From Anthoceros angustus (lineage: Eukaryota > Streptophyta > Anthocerotopsida > Anthocerotales > Anthocerotaceae), in assembly GCA_010909165.1 (NCBI GenBank), contig VJWM01000106.1, positions 620,001-684,000 of the forward strand: a DNA stretch of 64,000 bases. The letters are read 5' to 3'. Made by a program: the position numbers and the translations under genes. The stretch's first letter is position 1. Every line of letters begins with the position of its first letter. Below, piece after piece: positions 1 through 12,509 of the stretch. A model generated the notes under the pieces. It ran no database searches, was not told the DNA's origin, and saw nothing but the letters and a program-made list of their open reading frames with translations.

Positions 1-2450
1 CTCGCGCCTTCGACGCTGCCCTGTGACCTCTATGTCCATTGTCCGCTCCTCCCTGGACAACCATACTGTGCTCCTCCCTCCATGCTCGCCTCGCTCTCAT
101 CTTCTTCGACCACTTGCGGAGGATAGGCCCGCTCCTACTCGAAGGAACCATCGTAACTGTCAAGATGTACAGCCAAGAGTTTGCCCCTCGTCCCAACAAC
201 CACATACACGTTTAGAGTGAGCACGCTCACCATGCGCGGGGACATGAGCATCCTCATCCGGACCGTAGCACAATACGCCCTTCCGAGGAGGTCCTTACCT
301 CTCCTCCGTGGACAATCTGGCCGGGCTGCTGATTCTCGGATCTGTCCCTCCATCTGCGACACTCCGTGGTGACTTCCCCACCTCGGTTCCCGTTCCACGG
401 CGGTGGTTTAGCCACCGTGGTGGTTGCTTCCACGGTGGTTGTTGCTCCTGCGTTGCTCGGCCTTTCTTGGTTTGGCCACCTCTCTCTTGACTCGCCCTAG
501 CTTCGTCTCTTCCGCTTGTACCTCCGCCTTCTTGAATTTCTCCAAGGCGCCATCGCCACCGCTCTGGACTCGCGAGACCTCATCTGAAGCTCTTCAATTA
601 GCATAGCGCCTTGACCTGACTGATTTACTAAAGCTTCCCGAGTGGACATGTCCTTAAGCCTCTGTGCCTTGCATAAGGCACGACTCCGCTCTCCCCCTTG
701 CTCGCCTTCCGGCTTCCAACTTCTCCTTGAGCAACTTCTCCTTGGCCTTGCACACTCCAAGTGAGAGCCATGGTCGCTTGATCGAGATCCGCTGCGTCTG
801 TGCCATGGCCAAGTCAAACCTCAAATCCCCAAATTGGGCTGTCCCTTGCCCATCCGCCTCACAACAATTCTCGTGGCTGGTGTCTCCTATCCCCACCTCG
901 GACGGTTCGGTGAAATGTCAAAAATGTCCGAGTCCGGTCTCGGTCGGGTTAACCCCTCCTCTCCTAGGGGTTGATGCACGCCTCTTCCCCGCTTCATTCT
1001 CCTAGCGGCGATTCATCCTGCACGGAGGAGCAACTTGCCATTTCCCTTTATTTTCCTCCTTTACCTGCGTTCACTGCCTCGACTGGTGACCACAGGTGTG
1101 CTGGTTCCTCCGCTGGCCGCCTCCCTTCGCCGATCCCGTCGACTCGTTGCGCCCTTCTTACCCTTGGAAACTTCCCACCCTCTTGAACCTTCGAGCGCAC
1201 TCCCAGCTGGAATCCTTGCCCGAATCCTCCTTCAATTCCTCCTCTTCTACCTTGAGTTCACCGGCTTCCAACCATGCGGGACACCCAACTCCGTTAAACA
1301 CCGAATGCAAATACATGAATCGAAAAGGCGAAATCAAGGAGGGCCGAAGAAGAGAGTCGCCTTCTCCTCAGGCTCTTTCAAAAATCATCCTCCCCAATCA
1401 ATTTGTGTACCCTTGACCACCTCGTGAAGAAAAACCAAGAAGTGATCCGCCATATGATCCGGCTTCAGAGGCACAAAATCCATTTGGCCAATCCCACCAT
1501 TACAGAACACGAGTTGGCGAGTCACCCACCATTGTTCACTCTCACTTCCCGGGCTTCATGAGCGCTGCCTTTCATCTTTCACTGGGTCAATCACCAAGCT
1601 CCCATCCTCCGATGCTTCGCCCATACTGCTCGAAAGAGGCCAAATCCAGTCTGCGGCCTTTTCCTCGCGTCACCCTCTTGCGACTTGGTCCTTAATTGCC
1701 GGGCGCACTCTTGCACCAATGCGGTCAGAGCACCATTTCTTCTCCATGAACTTGAGCCCCACTCAGCCGCCGCTCTCACTTTCCGTGGTCCATGTTGGGC
1801 CACCGTGCGTGGGATTTCGGCTGGGCGCCATCTCCTTCTCGTTGTCTCCCAAAACAAAACCTCGACTACCTGCAGATCACGGTCAAGAGAAAAAATCAAA
1901 GCCGCCTCCTTCCACGCCTCCTCGCGAACTTGCGGCGCCGATTTCTCTCCTCCGCCGCCTGCCCCGATCGTCGCGCCTTCCTCCTCCTGCACTGAGTGAT
2001 TTGGCTGGCGTCGTGGTGTGCGCGCCCCTCTTGCTGCGGCTCGCGCCCCTCACGGAAAGTCGCGACCTCGCTCTTGGGTGTGCCTTCGATTGCGCCCACT
2101 GGTAGTCCGCTCCGCCACTAGGGTTGTAAATTCCAGTCCATGCCCCTGTCCGGCCACCGTGGTGGAACTAGCCACCACCCACTTGACTACACAACTGTCA
2201 TTGTGAGCATCCCTAGCATATATAGACACCTTTTATTCTAAAATTCCCAATACCCAAGGACTCTATTTCTACCCCACCCTCCGGGGTCAAACCTAAGGGT
2301 CGAAAAATTATTATTATCTCCAAGGGCCAAGGACCATTCCGTATAAAAGACGACTAGACGATTCTCAAAGCACTGCTATTCTAACACACCAAAAAAAAAA
2401 ATCGTTCACCGACACTTGAGGCGGGGTTAGTGCACATGTGGTCTTCCACA
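1..2450 (-). repeat. LTR1: 3' LTR of gypsy element A, cut by the window edge
   Basis: On the minus strand this segment begins TGTGGAAGACC at 2,450, directly after a purine-rich tract, and is collinear with 9,494-12,027 and 16,276-19,022. It therefore reads as the 3' LTR of element A with its far end outside the window. It keeps the minus-strand TATA-like stretch near 2,217-2,224 and decayed pieces of the LTR-borne reading frame, such as the ALVQECARQL segment around 1,700. The matching stretch is about 2,450 bp here, 2,534 bp in LTR2 and 2,747 bp in LTR3, a difference made of many small gaps. Confidence 0.8.
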
Positions 2451-2452
2451 TA

Positions 2453-2464
2453 CTCCCTTCTCAT
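2453..2464 (-). other. Polypurine tract of element A
   Basis: The minus strand reads ATGAGAAGGGAG and then TA, directly before the TG that opens the LTR at 2,450. This is the expected place and composition of the plus-strand primer of an LTR element, and it fixes both the element's orientation and the LTR boundary. Confidence 0.7.
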
Positions 2465-3429
2465 TTGTTGGCGTCCTCGCCAACTTATTGGTAATATTTT
2501 GACCCGCCAACCGTTGGCGTTGGCAAGGTGAGCCACTAAAATCTTGAGTTGAATTGATCCGTTGTCGAAAACTTCGAAAACTACGAAGGGCCCCATCCAT
2601 CGAGATGTAATTTACAGAAATGCATGTATCGGTTATCATATAGTAAAGCGGATCCCGAACAACGTATTCTTGGCGCTTCAATCTCTTGTCGTGCCACTCC
2701 TTCCTCCTGTCTTTGGACATCCCGCATAACTTGGAGGGCTTGTTCTCTGTCCTCCGTGTGTCGTTTAAACCCACCAACCTTTCCAATGACTTTCCTCCAC
2801 GGCATTCGACTTGGTTCCTGTATTCTCGGTGGAACTTGAATTCTATTGGCATGACAGCGAATGCCGTAAGTAAGATAATACGGGTTTCTGCGTTGTCACT
2901 TTTCCGGGTCCGACGCCACAGTCTTGAATGCGATTTCATATCGTCACGCATAGAGCGTGAGTTTGGTTAGGATCTTGCACAACAAGCCATTTGCCTTTCC
3001 ACCCCATTGGCTTTTGGGTTATAAGGCGTGGACTTCTGGGCGACGTTGAAGTGGTTGGTCATGTTGGAGATTACGATTGACGAAATGTGTTCCTCTCATC
3101 GACTCCAGCGGGCACCATATCGGTGATGATTTGCTCGAGCAGAATCGCACGACGTGCGCGCATCGGTGCGTGCTTCTACCATCCGCGTCTGATGTCTGGC
3201 CACGGGATGTATTGGTTTTGGCGAGCCTTGGTTTTGGATAGGACCGACAAAATCGATTCCCCATTTCTCGAATGGTGCGGTGCAAGTATGGGGACAAGGG
3301 GCCATTGGGTTGTTCTTTGGCTTGCCGACCCTTTGGCAAGCGCCACGCTTCACGAACTCCACGGCATCCTTGTACATTGTAGGCCACCAATAGCCACCTC
3401 AAAATTTTCCTGCATGTGACATGCGGCAT
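2465..3429 (-). pseudogene. Integrase region of element A pol (broken)
   Basis: The minus-strand frame ending at 3,096 carries the integrase core signature WGIDFVGPIQ, preceded by a CQR-like zinc-finger stretch (CQRVGKPKNN). Further fragments of the integrase C-terminus are spread over frames down to about 2,465. The frame changes several times, so this is a decayed copy. It lies downstream of RNase H and just before the polypurine tract, as expected for gypsy integrase. Confidence 0.7.
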
Positions 3430-3690
3430 AATGACCTCCGCCTCTTCTTCGTGTAAAGAGCTCGGGACTCCACCGCTTGGTGCGTACCCATAACCGCCTC
3501 ACCGGATGACTCGGTATAAATTCATATTGTGCCGTGAATGGTCCGGAGTAGTGGACAAACGCTTTGAATCATGTCTTGGAAAGATGTGGAGGAATTTGGC
3601 CTGCCAAGATAATCGTATATCTCGATATGTTGGTCTTGAAGCCACCCTCCCTTCTCAATCGATCTTGGCTCCCTCCTTCCGAACCGGGCT

Positions 3691-3963
3691 TCACTTGGTT
3701 TGCAACTCCTGCGAAAACAGTGTCTCATCGGAAAGTCGTCTTCTGGTCCTTTCCACCTTCCTGCTTTTCAATCGAGATATGAAGTCGGCATTGATATGCT
3801 TCCTACCCTCTCTCGTTTCCGTGAAGGTAAACTCAAGGCAAGATCCAGTGCTATCGTCCGAAAGGTCGAGTTTATTCACAAGGTGTTTCAAGGCAAAGTG
3901 GTCAACATGGAACACAAATTCATACGAGAGGAGGTAGTGTCGAATTTCGACCGAGTAAACCAT
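3691..3963 (-). pseudogene. RNase H fragment of element A pol
   Basis: The minus-strand peptide contains HVDHFALKHLVNK, matching the 'TDHxALxxL' stretch near the end of the gypsy RT-RNase H region, followed by a segment like 'NxxADxxSR' (HINADFISR). It lies between the RT and integrase fragments. Only part of the domain is open in one frame. Confidence 0.65.
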
Positions 3964-4246
3964 TCCCGATTGCTTGGCGCTCCGTGGTGGTATACTTTCG
4001 CTCCGCGTCCGTTAGTTGTCTCCGATAGTAGATCGGAAAATCCTTCTTCTTCTCATCCGGCTGGGTGACCCAATTGCAAATCTTTGAAACATCAGCAAAA
4101 CGTGGAACTTCTTACTCGATCCGGTCCTTTTAGCGTGGGAGTCAGAGCTGTGGTGCGTAAGTCACGAAATGCTTCCTCCGTTCGTCGTCCACTCCCACTC
4201 GATCCGGTCCTTTTAGCGTGGGGCTGTAGCGATTGTGGTGCGTAAG

Positions 4247-4988
4247 TCACGAAATGCTTCCTCCCGTTGCGTCGTCCACTCCCACTCCTGATCCTTCCTT
4301 AACAAGCTCGTTAGTGGGGCACCCGCTTGGCGAAATTTGGAACAAGCGTCTATAATATCCGACCATCCCCAGGAACCCGCGGAGTTCCTTTAGCGTTGTT
4401 GGTGCTCTAAGGGTGGCGATGACCTTTACCTTGTCCGGATCTACTTCTATACCTCGGCTTGAAAATTCGATGCCCCAATTCCTCGACATGCAAGTAGCAC
4501 TTTTACGGATGCGAGCATAATTGCGTTGCTCGGCGGCGCTCCGGCACCGGTGCGGCGGATGGTCCTTGGCCCCCCGAATACGCAGTCGTCGGAAAACTTC
4601 CATAAAGTAAGGAAGTCCTTGAAAATTTTGACGATGGCTCGCATGAAGGACCCAGTGCTCCGTCAACCCAAATGCGCGGCTTGTAAGCATATGTCCCCGA
4701 GTCGGTTGTGAAAGCGGTCAGAGGCCAATCGCTCTCCCTAAGGTGCAGCTGATTATACCCAGAGTACCCGTCTAGGAATGAATACGCCATCCTGCCTGCG
4801 ACCAGATCCAGGATATTATCGATGAAGGGTAACGGAAAGTGATCCTTCTTGGTGACCTTATTCAACCTTCTCCAATCCTGACAAACTCGGATTTTGCCTG
4901 GCTGCCTCTTAGGTACTACCACTATTGGAGCCACCCATTCGGTATTGACTATAGGATAGATCACGTCCGCCTTGAGGTACATCTCCAA
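4247..4988 (-). pseudogene. Reverse transcriptase of element A pol (frameshifted)
   Basis: Two overlapping minus-strand frames together cover most of a gypsy RT. The first (4,988 to 4,503) has WVAPIVVVPK, KIRVCQDWRRLN, KKDHFPLPFID and FLDGYSGYNQ. The second (4,690 to 4,247) has GIEVDPDKVKVI and LRGFLGMVGYYRRLF from the thumb/connection end. The region that should hold the catalytic Y-x-D-D motif is broken by the frame change, so an intact active site cannot be read. This is the best lineage marker in the window. Confidence 0.85.
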
Positions 4989-5406
4989 CTGATCCTTTAC
5001 CTTGAGGAGTACTTGGATTTAACTTGTCTTGTGGAATCCTTCGGAATTGCTCACGGTTCCAGTCAATCCTATGCTCGCCCATTCTTTGGGGATCCCTTCA
5101 TGTCTGTTACCTCGGCGAAAACATCGATAAATTACGCAGCGTTGCTTCATTCCTTCCTCCAACGCCGCATCCATTGTTACGGAGAATTTGAGCACCTTCC
5201 ACGGAAGAACCTCAACGTCCTTGACTTCATCACTGTACCCACTCGCCTCCGTGCGGTGCTAACCCGAATCCTTCTTACGGCTCCGCGGTTCCTCTTCTCT
5301 CATGCCCCATTCCCTAAACAAATCCTCCGGCGTGAAGCTGCGTGGCGCCTCCTCCGGCTTTCTCCACTGCTTCAATCCGCCGGACCCCTTCCGGAGCATT
5401 CGGCGG

Positions 5407-5900
5407 TTACCCGTAATGCCTCACCGGGTTAATTGTATATGGGATATCTGCGGTAGTCCCGCTCCTCATCGGACCATGAGATGTGCGACGGAACCTATCT
5501 TCCTCTTGCATCTCCCGACGTGTCCTCTGCCGAGTGTGTACCTTGTTTTGGAGTTTCACTGCATACATGTCCTTACTCCACGATAGGCACATCCTTCCCT
5601 CCTTGGTCTTGGGATCCCATTCCAACGGTTTAAAACCGACTTCCTTCACTTGCAGGCGTGCATTGCGATCGTACATCCATGTTCGGCCAATTAGGACGTC
5701 GTACCGGCGATTTTCTTTGGATGACTACATAATCCATCAAGTAGGGATGGTTCCAATGGTCGTTAGCACCCTGTCGGTTCCCCACCGGCACCATTACGGA
5801 CATGTCGGCTAGCCTCAAAACCTTGGTAGTATGTTCAATATCCAAGCCCAATTTCCTAGCCGTGTCTTACGTCATAATATTTACAGACCCGTGTCGAGAG
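5407..5900 (-). pseudogene. Retropepsin-like protease region of element A
   Basis: Near 5,890 the minus strand encodes a VPLDTG-like active-site loop, then LGLDIEHTTKVLRL and further protease-domain sequence to about 5,410. A missing base after DTG puts the rest out of frame. Element B preserves the DTG loop better (around 12,350). The position between gag and RT fits an aspartic protease. Confidence 0.6.
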
Positions 5901-6167
5901 GCACTCCTTTGATGACACATCCGAAATTTCCACAGGTTGGTGGGCCTTGATCCACCATGGATACCAAGTTCACGCGAGCGCTGGGTGGGAACATTGCGCC
6001 TCTTTTGGGTTGCGCCTCTTTTAACGCCCTCGATCATTGCCTATACTGGATTGTCTCGGAGGAGTTGTCGAATGTGATCATGAAATGTTGGTCCATGATG
6101 GCCTCGGCGAGATTGAAAAAGCGGTGGCCACCTTCGCCATCCGATTTGGTTGTGGGTTCCCGGTTCG

Positions 6168-8220
6168 TCATGACTTGGGGTACGGTGGCCCTTCCAGGTG
6201 GGGTGGTGGACTCCCCTGGGGTGGTGGAAATCGACACCCCGCCTTTTCCCCCGTAGCCTCCCTTGCCAATTCTTCTTGTATCATATCCATGACTTCGCCC
6301 CGTACGTCCGGTGGAAACCCTAACTCTGGTTCGGTAACTTTCTCTGAAATCGGTAGGGTTCCACCCCCTTCGACGGCTTCCGTCAGCAGCCCTTCATTCA
6401 CCTTTCCGCCCGCTGGAACACTCAAGGTCTCAGCTGCATCACTCTTTTGCACATATGGTCCATCCGCCAAGTCACCTGCAGGACTTGTTTTTTCGTCTTT
6501 GGCCAACGTTCCCGCTGGTGTTGGTATTTCCGCATGGTGGCGACACTCTCTCCCTCATCCGATCCGTGGTCGTATCCGCCTCCTTTCTTCTTTTTCCCCA
6601 CGCCGCCTCTTTTGCTTTTGTGCTCCTTGTTCTAACGACCATGGCGGAGGCTTCCCCATAATAATCGCTTCCTGCCTAATCCCTCCAAGCTCCTCGGGGT
6701 TCCAATCTCGGCATCCTCCCATACCGCCATAAGTGCGTCCTCAACATGCATGGCGGACCGGACTTGGGTTTGAACTCGAACTCACGGGTGGTGCGCGATC
6801 CTCACTTTTCCGGGGCTTTGGCGAGCACACTTCCCGCCAAATGCCCCCGCTTGCTAATCTTGACATAGTTTATCAAAATCTCCATTGCCTTGACGAGTTG
6901 GATAAGGCAGCTGTGCGCATAGTGTCCAAGGTTGCGACAATTATAGCACAAGACGGTACCCATTGGATTGTTACCCCGCCCCAGCTGGTTACGAACGCCT
7001 ACCCCTGTGGAATTACGTAGGTTGGCCGGGTACATGGTCTTTGGGTACACTTGGGTTGACTGAACCTCCTGGATCTGGTATGTATCTTCCACCGGACCCT
7101 CTTCCTCCTCTTCCTCATATCCCAGCAGGTGTACCCTTGTCGTCGGACAATTAGCTTTGGAGTGTCCCTGCTGCCCACACGTTGAACAGAAGAGGTTGGC
7201 TCGTGGGTTCGTGATGCCTCCGCCTCTCATGTTCCTTGACCGCATTAAGATGGAATTTCTCGAATTTTGCCATCATCTCCTCCATCTTGTTCCCTGTTGT
7301 TCTACTTTCTTGGCTGCTACCTCGGCCTCCTCTCGCTTCGCGTCCTTTTTGCGTACATCGCCTCTGTTTTGCCCTTGCTCCTTGTTGTCCGTGCACGACC
7401 CTTCATTTTCTTTTTCCATTTGGCGCTCCTCATCGATGGCCTTCCTCCTCTTCCTCCTCCGAGGAACTTTACGTGGAATCTTCGTGGAGCTTTCTTCACC
7501 GATGAACTTCCTTCCGAGGAGGATGAGGAATCCCTTCTTTTTTTCGTCGGGCTTCTTCTTCTCCTTCTTAGCCTTCCTCCTCCCTTGCGGGTTGGATTCC
7601 TCATAGTTTAGCGCCTTGATAGCCTTGCCCAAATTCTTCTCCGCTTGTAACCCACGTGTCTCCCCATCTTAGAACCCGGGCCTTTAGCGAACCACCGATT
7701 GCTGCAACTCCGAGTGAGGCCACTTGATCGCGTGGTGAAACCTCTCCACATACGCAAGGTTTCCTTCTTTCCTCTCTGCTTTTCAAGCTTGGACAACACG
7801 TATCCCTCACGTCAAGCCCCAGACCTTTCACAGGCGGTTTTAATTCTTCATAGGTTCTTTGGAGGTGTGGTGACTTGAGGTATTCGCGCCTATACCACTT
7901 GGACCCCAAGAACTCAGAACAATGAATCTGTGCATCTCCGCTTCTGGTTTGCAAATGTCATGCTCAAAACGCTCAACAAATTCATCGGTCTTCATACCCT
8001 TCCCTCTCCATACGGATAAGGTTGCTTGGTGGTGACCACCACCGGTGGTGGTGGTCATGACTATCGTTCTGATTCGGTGGTTGGTCCAACAACGGTTCTG
8101 CGAGTCGATTGATCTCCAACGATGCACACTTTTGGAAGAGGTCGATGGATGGAATTGGTCCGAGGTTCCTTGGCGGTGGTACCTCGTCCAAGTCCGAGGT
8201 TGGGGATCTTGCTCCAACAA
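6168..8220 (-). pseudogene. Gag region of element A (broken), with zinc knuckles
   Basis: Between 7,245 and 6,802 the minus strand shows two CCHC-type knuckles, CSTCGQQGHSKANC and CYNCRNLGHYAHSC, typical of retroelement nucleocapsid. Upstream (7,632-7,273) is a Lys/Glu/Arg-rich, probably coiled stretch. Further upstream (8,220-7,601) are fragments of the capsid-like domain that is better kept in element B. Downstream (6,506-6,168) is a Pro/Glu/Thr-rich linker. Frames change repeatedly, so this is not an intact gene. Confidence 0.75.
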
Positions 8221-8469
8221 GATCGGACCCCCCCAGTTGCTTCCTTACCTCCTTCTCCTTCCAGGTGCCTCTTTGGACCTCCTCAACTCGCGGTTTGCAA
8301 CCCTTTTAACCTTTCCGGTGCTTGGCGTTGTCGCTTCTCGTGTGGCCTTCCGTCCCGACTTGACTCGAACCCTCGACTCAACCCGTGGCATCCATCTACC
8401 TAACTAGATACACTCCAAAACTAGACACCTAAGCTATGGTTAGTCCCCTATAACCTTGATGTAGCCATT

Positions 8470-8481
8470 CCCGAACGGCCA
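8470..8481 (-). other. Degraded primer binding site of element A
   Basis: Three bases from the LTR end, the plus strand reads cccgaacggcca where element B has ccccggcaacggcgcca. Element A has lost GC dinucleotides from an otherwise canonical tRNA-Asp-complementary site. Confidence 0.6.
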
Positions 8482-8484
8482 AAA

Positions 8485-11400
8485 TGTGGAATGGGTTTTG
8501 CATCCAAGACGCAAAGAGGCCACATTTACCCTCTATGTCGTTATAGTCCTAGGATTCGATCCCAAGGGAATGGTGTTGTGTCAAGGTGTGCTAAATCTAT
8601 GGATTCTAGACACCCGCGCCGCCACTCACCTTCCACTACTCCCCAAACCCACCACCGTAGACTCCACGATGCAGTTCGGCCACATGGCGGGCCCACGGCC
8701 CGCGGAGTCTATTCGTCACCCGCTTCTCTAACACGGACCTAGGGGCTATGGACACTACCTATACGCCCGCCACTTCTGGAATTTGCGATCCACCACACGC
8801 CACTCCTCCCACGCGTTCGATTTTCCCTCACACACTCTCACAATCCCTCCCAGTACACAACTACTCCTCCGGAACCTTTCCCTTCCCAATGAACTCTCTC
8901 GTCTCACGGGCCACAGACCCTCCTTGGCCACCACAGACCCCTCTCATGGAATGAACACACAGTGGCGGTTGGAAGAGGATCGGGAAAACCCGGTCGGTGC
9001 TTGGGCGATTCGCCTTCCGCCTCGGTCGGCAATCCTACCTCTTTTCGGCGCTGCCTTCCGTTACCCAGGCGTGGAGCTTGGCCACTCCGCTCTCGACCAT
9101 CCGAGATCTTCCGGCCTTCTTGTGACCAAGAGCCCGAACCCGCTTGATCTTGACGCTCCAATCAACCCCACTCGTTCGATACACGGAAGTTCACACCGAA
9201 ATCGCCTTGAGAGACACCCAGGGTCTCTTATACATCCGTGGTCCAACACTCACTTCTCTTTAGTGTCTAAAATTGTAGCTCCTACCACGGCGCCTTACCA
9301 ATCTACAACAATGCTCTACTGATGGAACTCCCTATCCTCTCGAAAAAGGAAACCCGGTCCTAGGCTATCGCGACTCCTAAAATCCTCATGCGGCCTCGCC
9401 CCACGGCCCATGGGGACCCCTCTCGCTCTTGGCCTCGCCTCGATCCGAGCGATTTTCCCCACAACCTCCACCTCGCTCTCCTTTGAATTTCCCTCGCGCC
9501 GCGGACGCGCGCCTGTGACCTCTATGTCCATTGTCCCGCCTCCGCCGGACAACCATACCGTGTGCTCCTCCCTCCATGCTCGCTGCGCCTCGCTCATCTC
9601 TTCCGGCACCACTTGCGGAGGATAGGCGCCCGCTCCTACTCGAAGGAACCATCGTAGCCTGTGGCGGTCAAGATGTCAGCCCGAGTTTACGCCCCTCTGT
9701 CCCAACAACCACATACACGTTTAGAGTGAGCACCGCTCACCATGCGAGCGAGGACATGAGCATCCTCATCCGGAGTAACACGCCTTCCGATCCAGAGGTC
9801 CTTACCCTCTCCTCCGTGGACAATCACAGGCGGTGCTGTTGATTCTCCGGGGATCATCCCTCCATCTGCGACACTCCTGGTGACTTCCCCACCTCGGTTC
9901 CCGTTCCACGGCGGTGGCTGGTTTAGCCACCGTGGTGGTTCTTCCACGGTGGTTGTTTGGCTCTGCGGTGGTTGCTCGGCCTTTCTTGGTTTGGCCACCT
10001 CTCTCTTGACTCGGCCCTAACCGTCTCTTTCCGCTTGTACCTCTCCGCCTTGAATTTCTCCAAGGCGCCATCGCTTCCACTGCTCCTGGACTCGCGAGAC
10101 CTCATCGAAGCTCTTCAATTGTAGCATCGCCCCTTGACTGATTTACTAAAGCTTCTGCGAGTGGACATGTCCTTAAGCCTCGTGCCTTGCATAAGGCCGC
10201 ACTCCGTCTGCGCTCCTCGGCCGCCTTGCTCTCGCCTTCGGGCTTCCAACTTCTCCTTGAGCAACTTCTCCTGTTGGCCTTGCACACTCCAAGTGAGAGC
10301 CATGGCTTGATCGAGGAGATCCGCTGCGTCAGCCATGGCAAGTCAAACCACCAAATCCCCAAATTGGGCTGTCCCTTGCCCATCCGCCTCCACAACAATT
10401 CTCGTGTCGGTGTCTCCTATCCCCACCTCACCGGACGGTGAAATGTCGCCAAAATGTCCGGAGCTCCGTTGCGGTCTCGGCCGAAGTTAACCCTCCTCTC
10501 CTAGGGGTTGGTGCCACCGCCTTCCCCCGCTTCATTCTCCCCTAGCGGCGATTCATCCCTGACCGAGGGAGCAACTTGCCATTTCCCTTTACTTTTCCTC
10601 CTTACCTGCTGCCGCTGCCTTCGACTGGTGACCTGTGGTGGGTTCCTCCTCTGCTGCCCTCCCCTTCTTCGCCGTTACGTTGCCGCCCGCCGCTTCTTAC
10701 CCTTGGAAACTTCCCCACCCTCTTCCGAACCTTCCAGGCGCACTCCCAAGCTGGAATCCTTGCCCGAATCCTCCTTCAATTCCTCCTCTTCTACCTTGAG
10801 TTCCACGGCTTCCAACCATGCGTGGACATGCCTTCCAACTCCGTTAAACACGGAATGCGCAAATACATGAATCGGAAAAGGCGAAATCAAGGAGGGCCGA
10901 GGGAAGAAGAGTAATTCGCCTTCTCCTCACAGGCTCTTTCGAAAATCATCCTCCCCAATCAATTTGTGTACCCTTGACCACCTCGTGAAGAAAAACCAAG
11001 AAGTGATCCGCCATATGATCCGACTTCCGGTTACGAGGAAACACAAAATCCATTTGGCCAATCCCACCAAGCAGACACGAGTTGGCGAGTCACCCACCAT
11101 TGTTCACTCTCACTTCCCAGGCTTCATGAGCGCTCCCGTCTCAAGGTCTTCTTCACTGGGGTCAATCACCAAGCTCCCATCCTCGATGCTTCTCGCCCAT
11201 ACACCGCTCGAAGAGGCCAAATCCGTCGCGGCCTTTTCCTCGCGTCACCCTCTTGCGACTTGGTCCTTAATTGCGGGCGCACTCTTGCACCAATGCACGA
11301 GCACCATTTCTTCTCCATGAACTTGACCAGCCCCCGACCAGCTGCCACTCACTTTCCGATGGTCCATGTTGGGCCGCTGCGTGAGTAGATTTGGCGGGCG

Positions 11401-12027
11401 CCATCTCCTTCTCGTTGTCTCCCAAAACAAAACCTCGACTACCCCTGCAGATCCCGGTCAAGAGAAAAAATCGAAGCCGCCGGCTCCTTCCACGCCTCCT
11501 CGCGAACTTGCGGCGATTTCTCTCCTCCGCCGCCGCTCGATCGCGCGCCTTCCTCCTGCAATGAGAGGCTTTGGCGTGGTACGCGCCTCTCTTGCTGCCG
11601 GCTCCGACCGCCTCACGGAAAGTCGCGACCTCGCGTCTTGGGTGTGCCCTTCTCCCTTGCCCGACGAGGTAGTCCCGCCCGCCACTAGGGTTGTAAATTC
11701 CGGTCCAGACGTCCTGCCGCCACCGTGGTGGAACTAGCCACCACCCCACTTGACTACACAACCGGCATATTGTGAGCATCCCTAGCATATATAGACACCT
11801 TTTATTCTAAAAATTCCCAATACCCAAGGACTCTATTTCTACCCCACCCTCCGGGTCAAACCTAAGGTCGAAAAATTATTATTATCTCCAAGGGCCAAGG
11901 ACCATTCCGTATAAAAGACACGACTCAGACGATTCTCAAAGCACTCGCTATTCTAACACACCCAAAACAAAAAAATCGTTCACACTGACACTTGAGAGCG
12001 GGGTTAGTGCACATGTGGTCTTCCACA
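8485..12027 (-). repeat. LTR2: shared LTR (5' of element A, 3' of element B)
   Basis: This 3,543-bp segment starts TGTGGAAGACC on the minus strand (12,027) and ends ATTCCACA (8,485), giving inverted TGTGGAA/TTCCACA ends. It is collinear with LTR3 along its whole length. A minus-strand TATA-like motif (CTATATATG) lies near 11,786-11,794. It holds decayed copies of the LTR-borne coding region. It is about 430 bp shorter than LTR3 because of many small deletions. Confidence 0.85.
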
Positions 12028-12039
12028 CCTGCATACATG

Positions 12040-12370
12040 TCCTTACTCCACGATAGGCACATCCTTCCCTCCTTGGTCTTGGGATCCCATTCCAGCGGTT
12101 TAAAACCGACTTCCTTCGCCCCACTTGGCGTGCATTGCGATCGTACATCCATGTTCGGCCAATTAGGACGCCGTGCGATTTTTGGTCGGATGACTACATA
12201 ATCCATCAAGTAGGGGATGGTTCCAATGGTCGTTAGCACCCTGTCGGTTCCCCACCGGCACCATTACGGACATGTCGGCCGCAAAACCTTGGTAGTATGT
12301 TCAATATCCAAGCCCAATTTCCTAGCCGTGTCTTGTCATAATATTTACACACCCCGTGTCGAGAGGCACT
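12040..12370 (-). pseudogene. Protease remnant of element B
   Basis: The minus strand encodes VPLDTGCVNIMT near 12,350, the DTG loop of a retropepsin. The part below 12,239 includes TIGTIPYLMDYVVI and ARRPNWPNMDVR, with the same order as in element A but a different set of small gaps. It stops at the LTR2 boundary where RT should follow. Confidence 0.6.
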
Positions 12371-12509
12371 CCTTTAATGACACATCCGAAATTTCCACAG
12401 GTTGGTGGGCCTTGATCCACCATGGATACCAAGTTCACCTGCTTTGGGGCTGTATAGGGACATTGCGCCTCTTTTGGGTTGCGCCTCTTTTAACGCCCTC
12501 GATCATTGC

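Larger units (their letters stand above)
1..12027 (-). mobile_element. Ty3/gypsy retrotransposon, element A (full-order but decayed)
   Basis: Reading the minus strand from right to left gives 5' LTR (8,485-12,027), degraded PBS (8,470-8,481), gag with CCHC knuckles, aspartic protease, RT, RNase H, integrase, polypurine tract (about 2,453-2,464) and 3' LTR (1-2,450). The protease-RT-RNase H-integrase order is that of Ty3/gypsy elements. The tRNA-Asp-type PBS and RT motifs such as KKDHFPLPFID resemble Athila-like elements, but I have not placed the lineage formally. Every domain is broken by frameshifts, so the copy is not autonomous as written. Confidence 0.82.
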
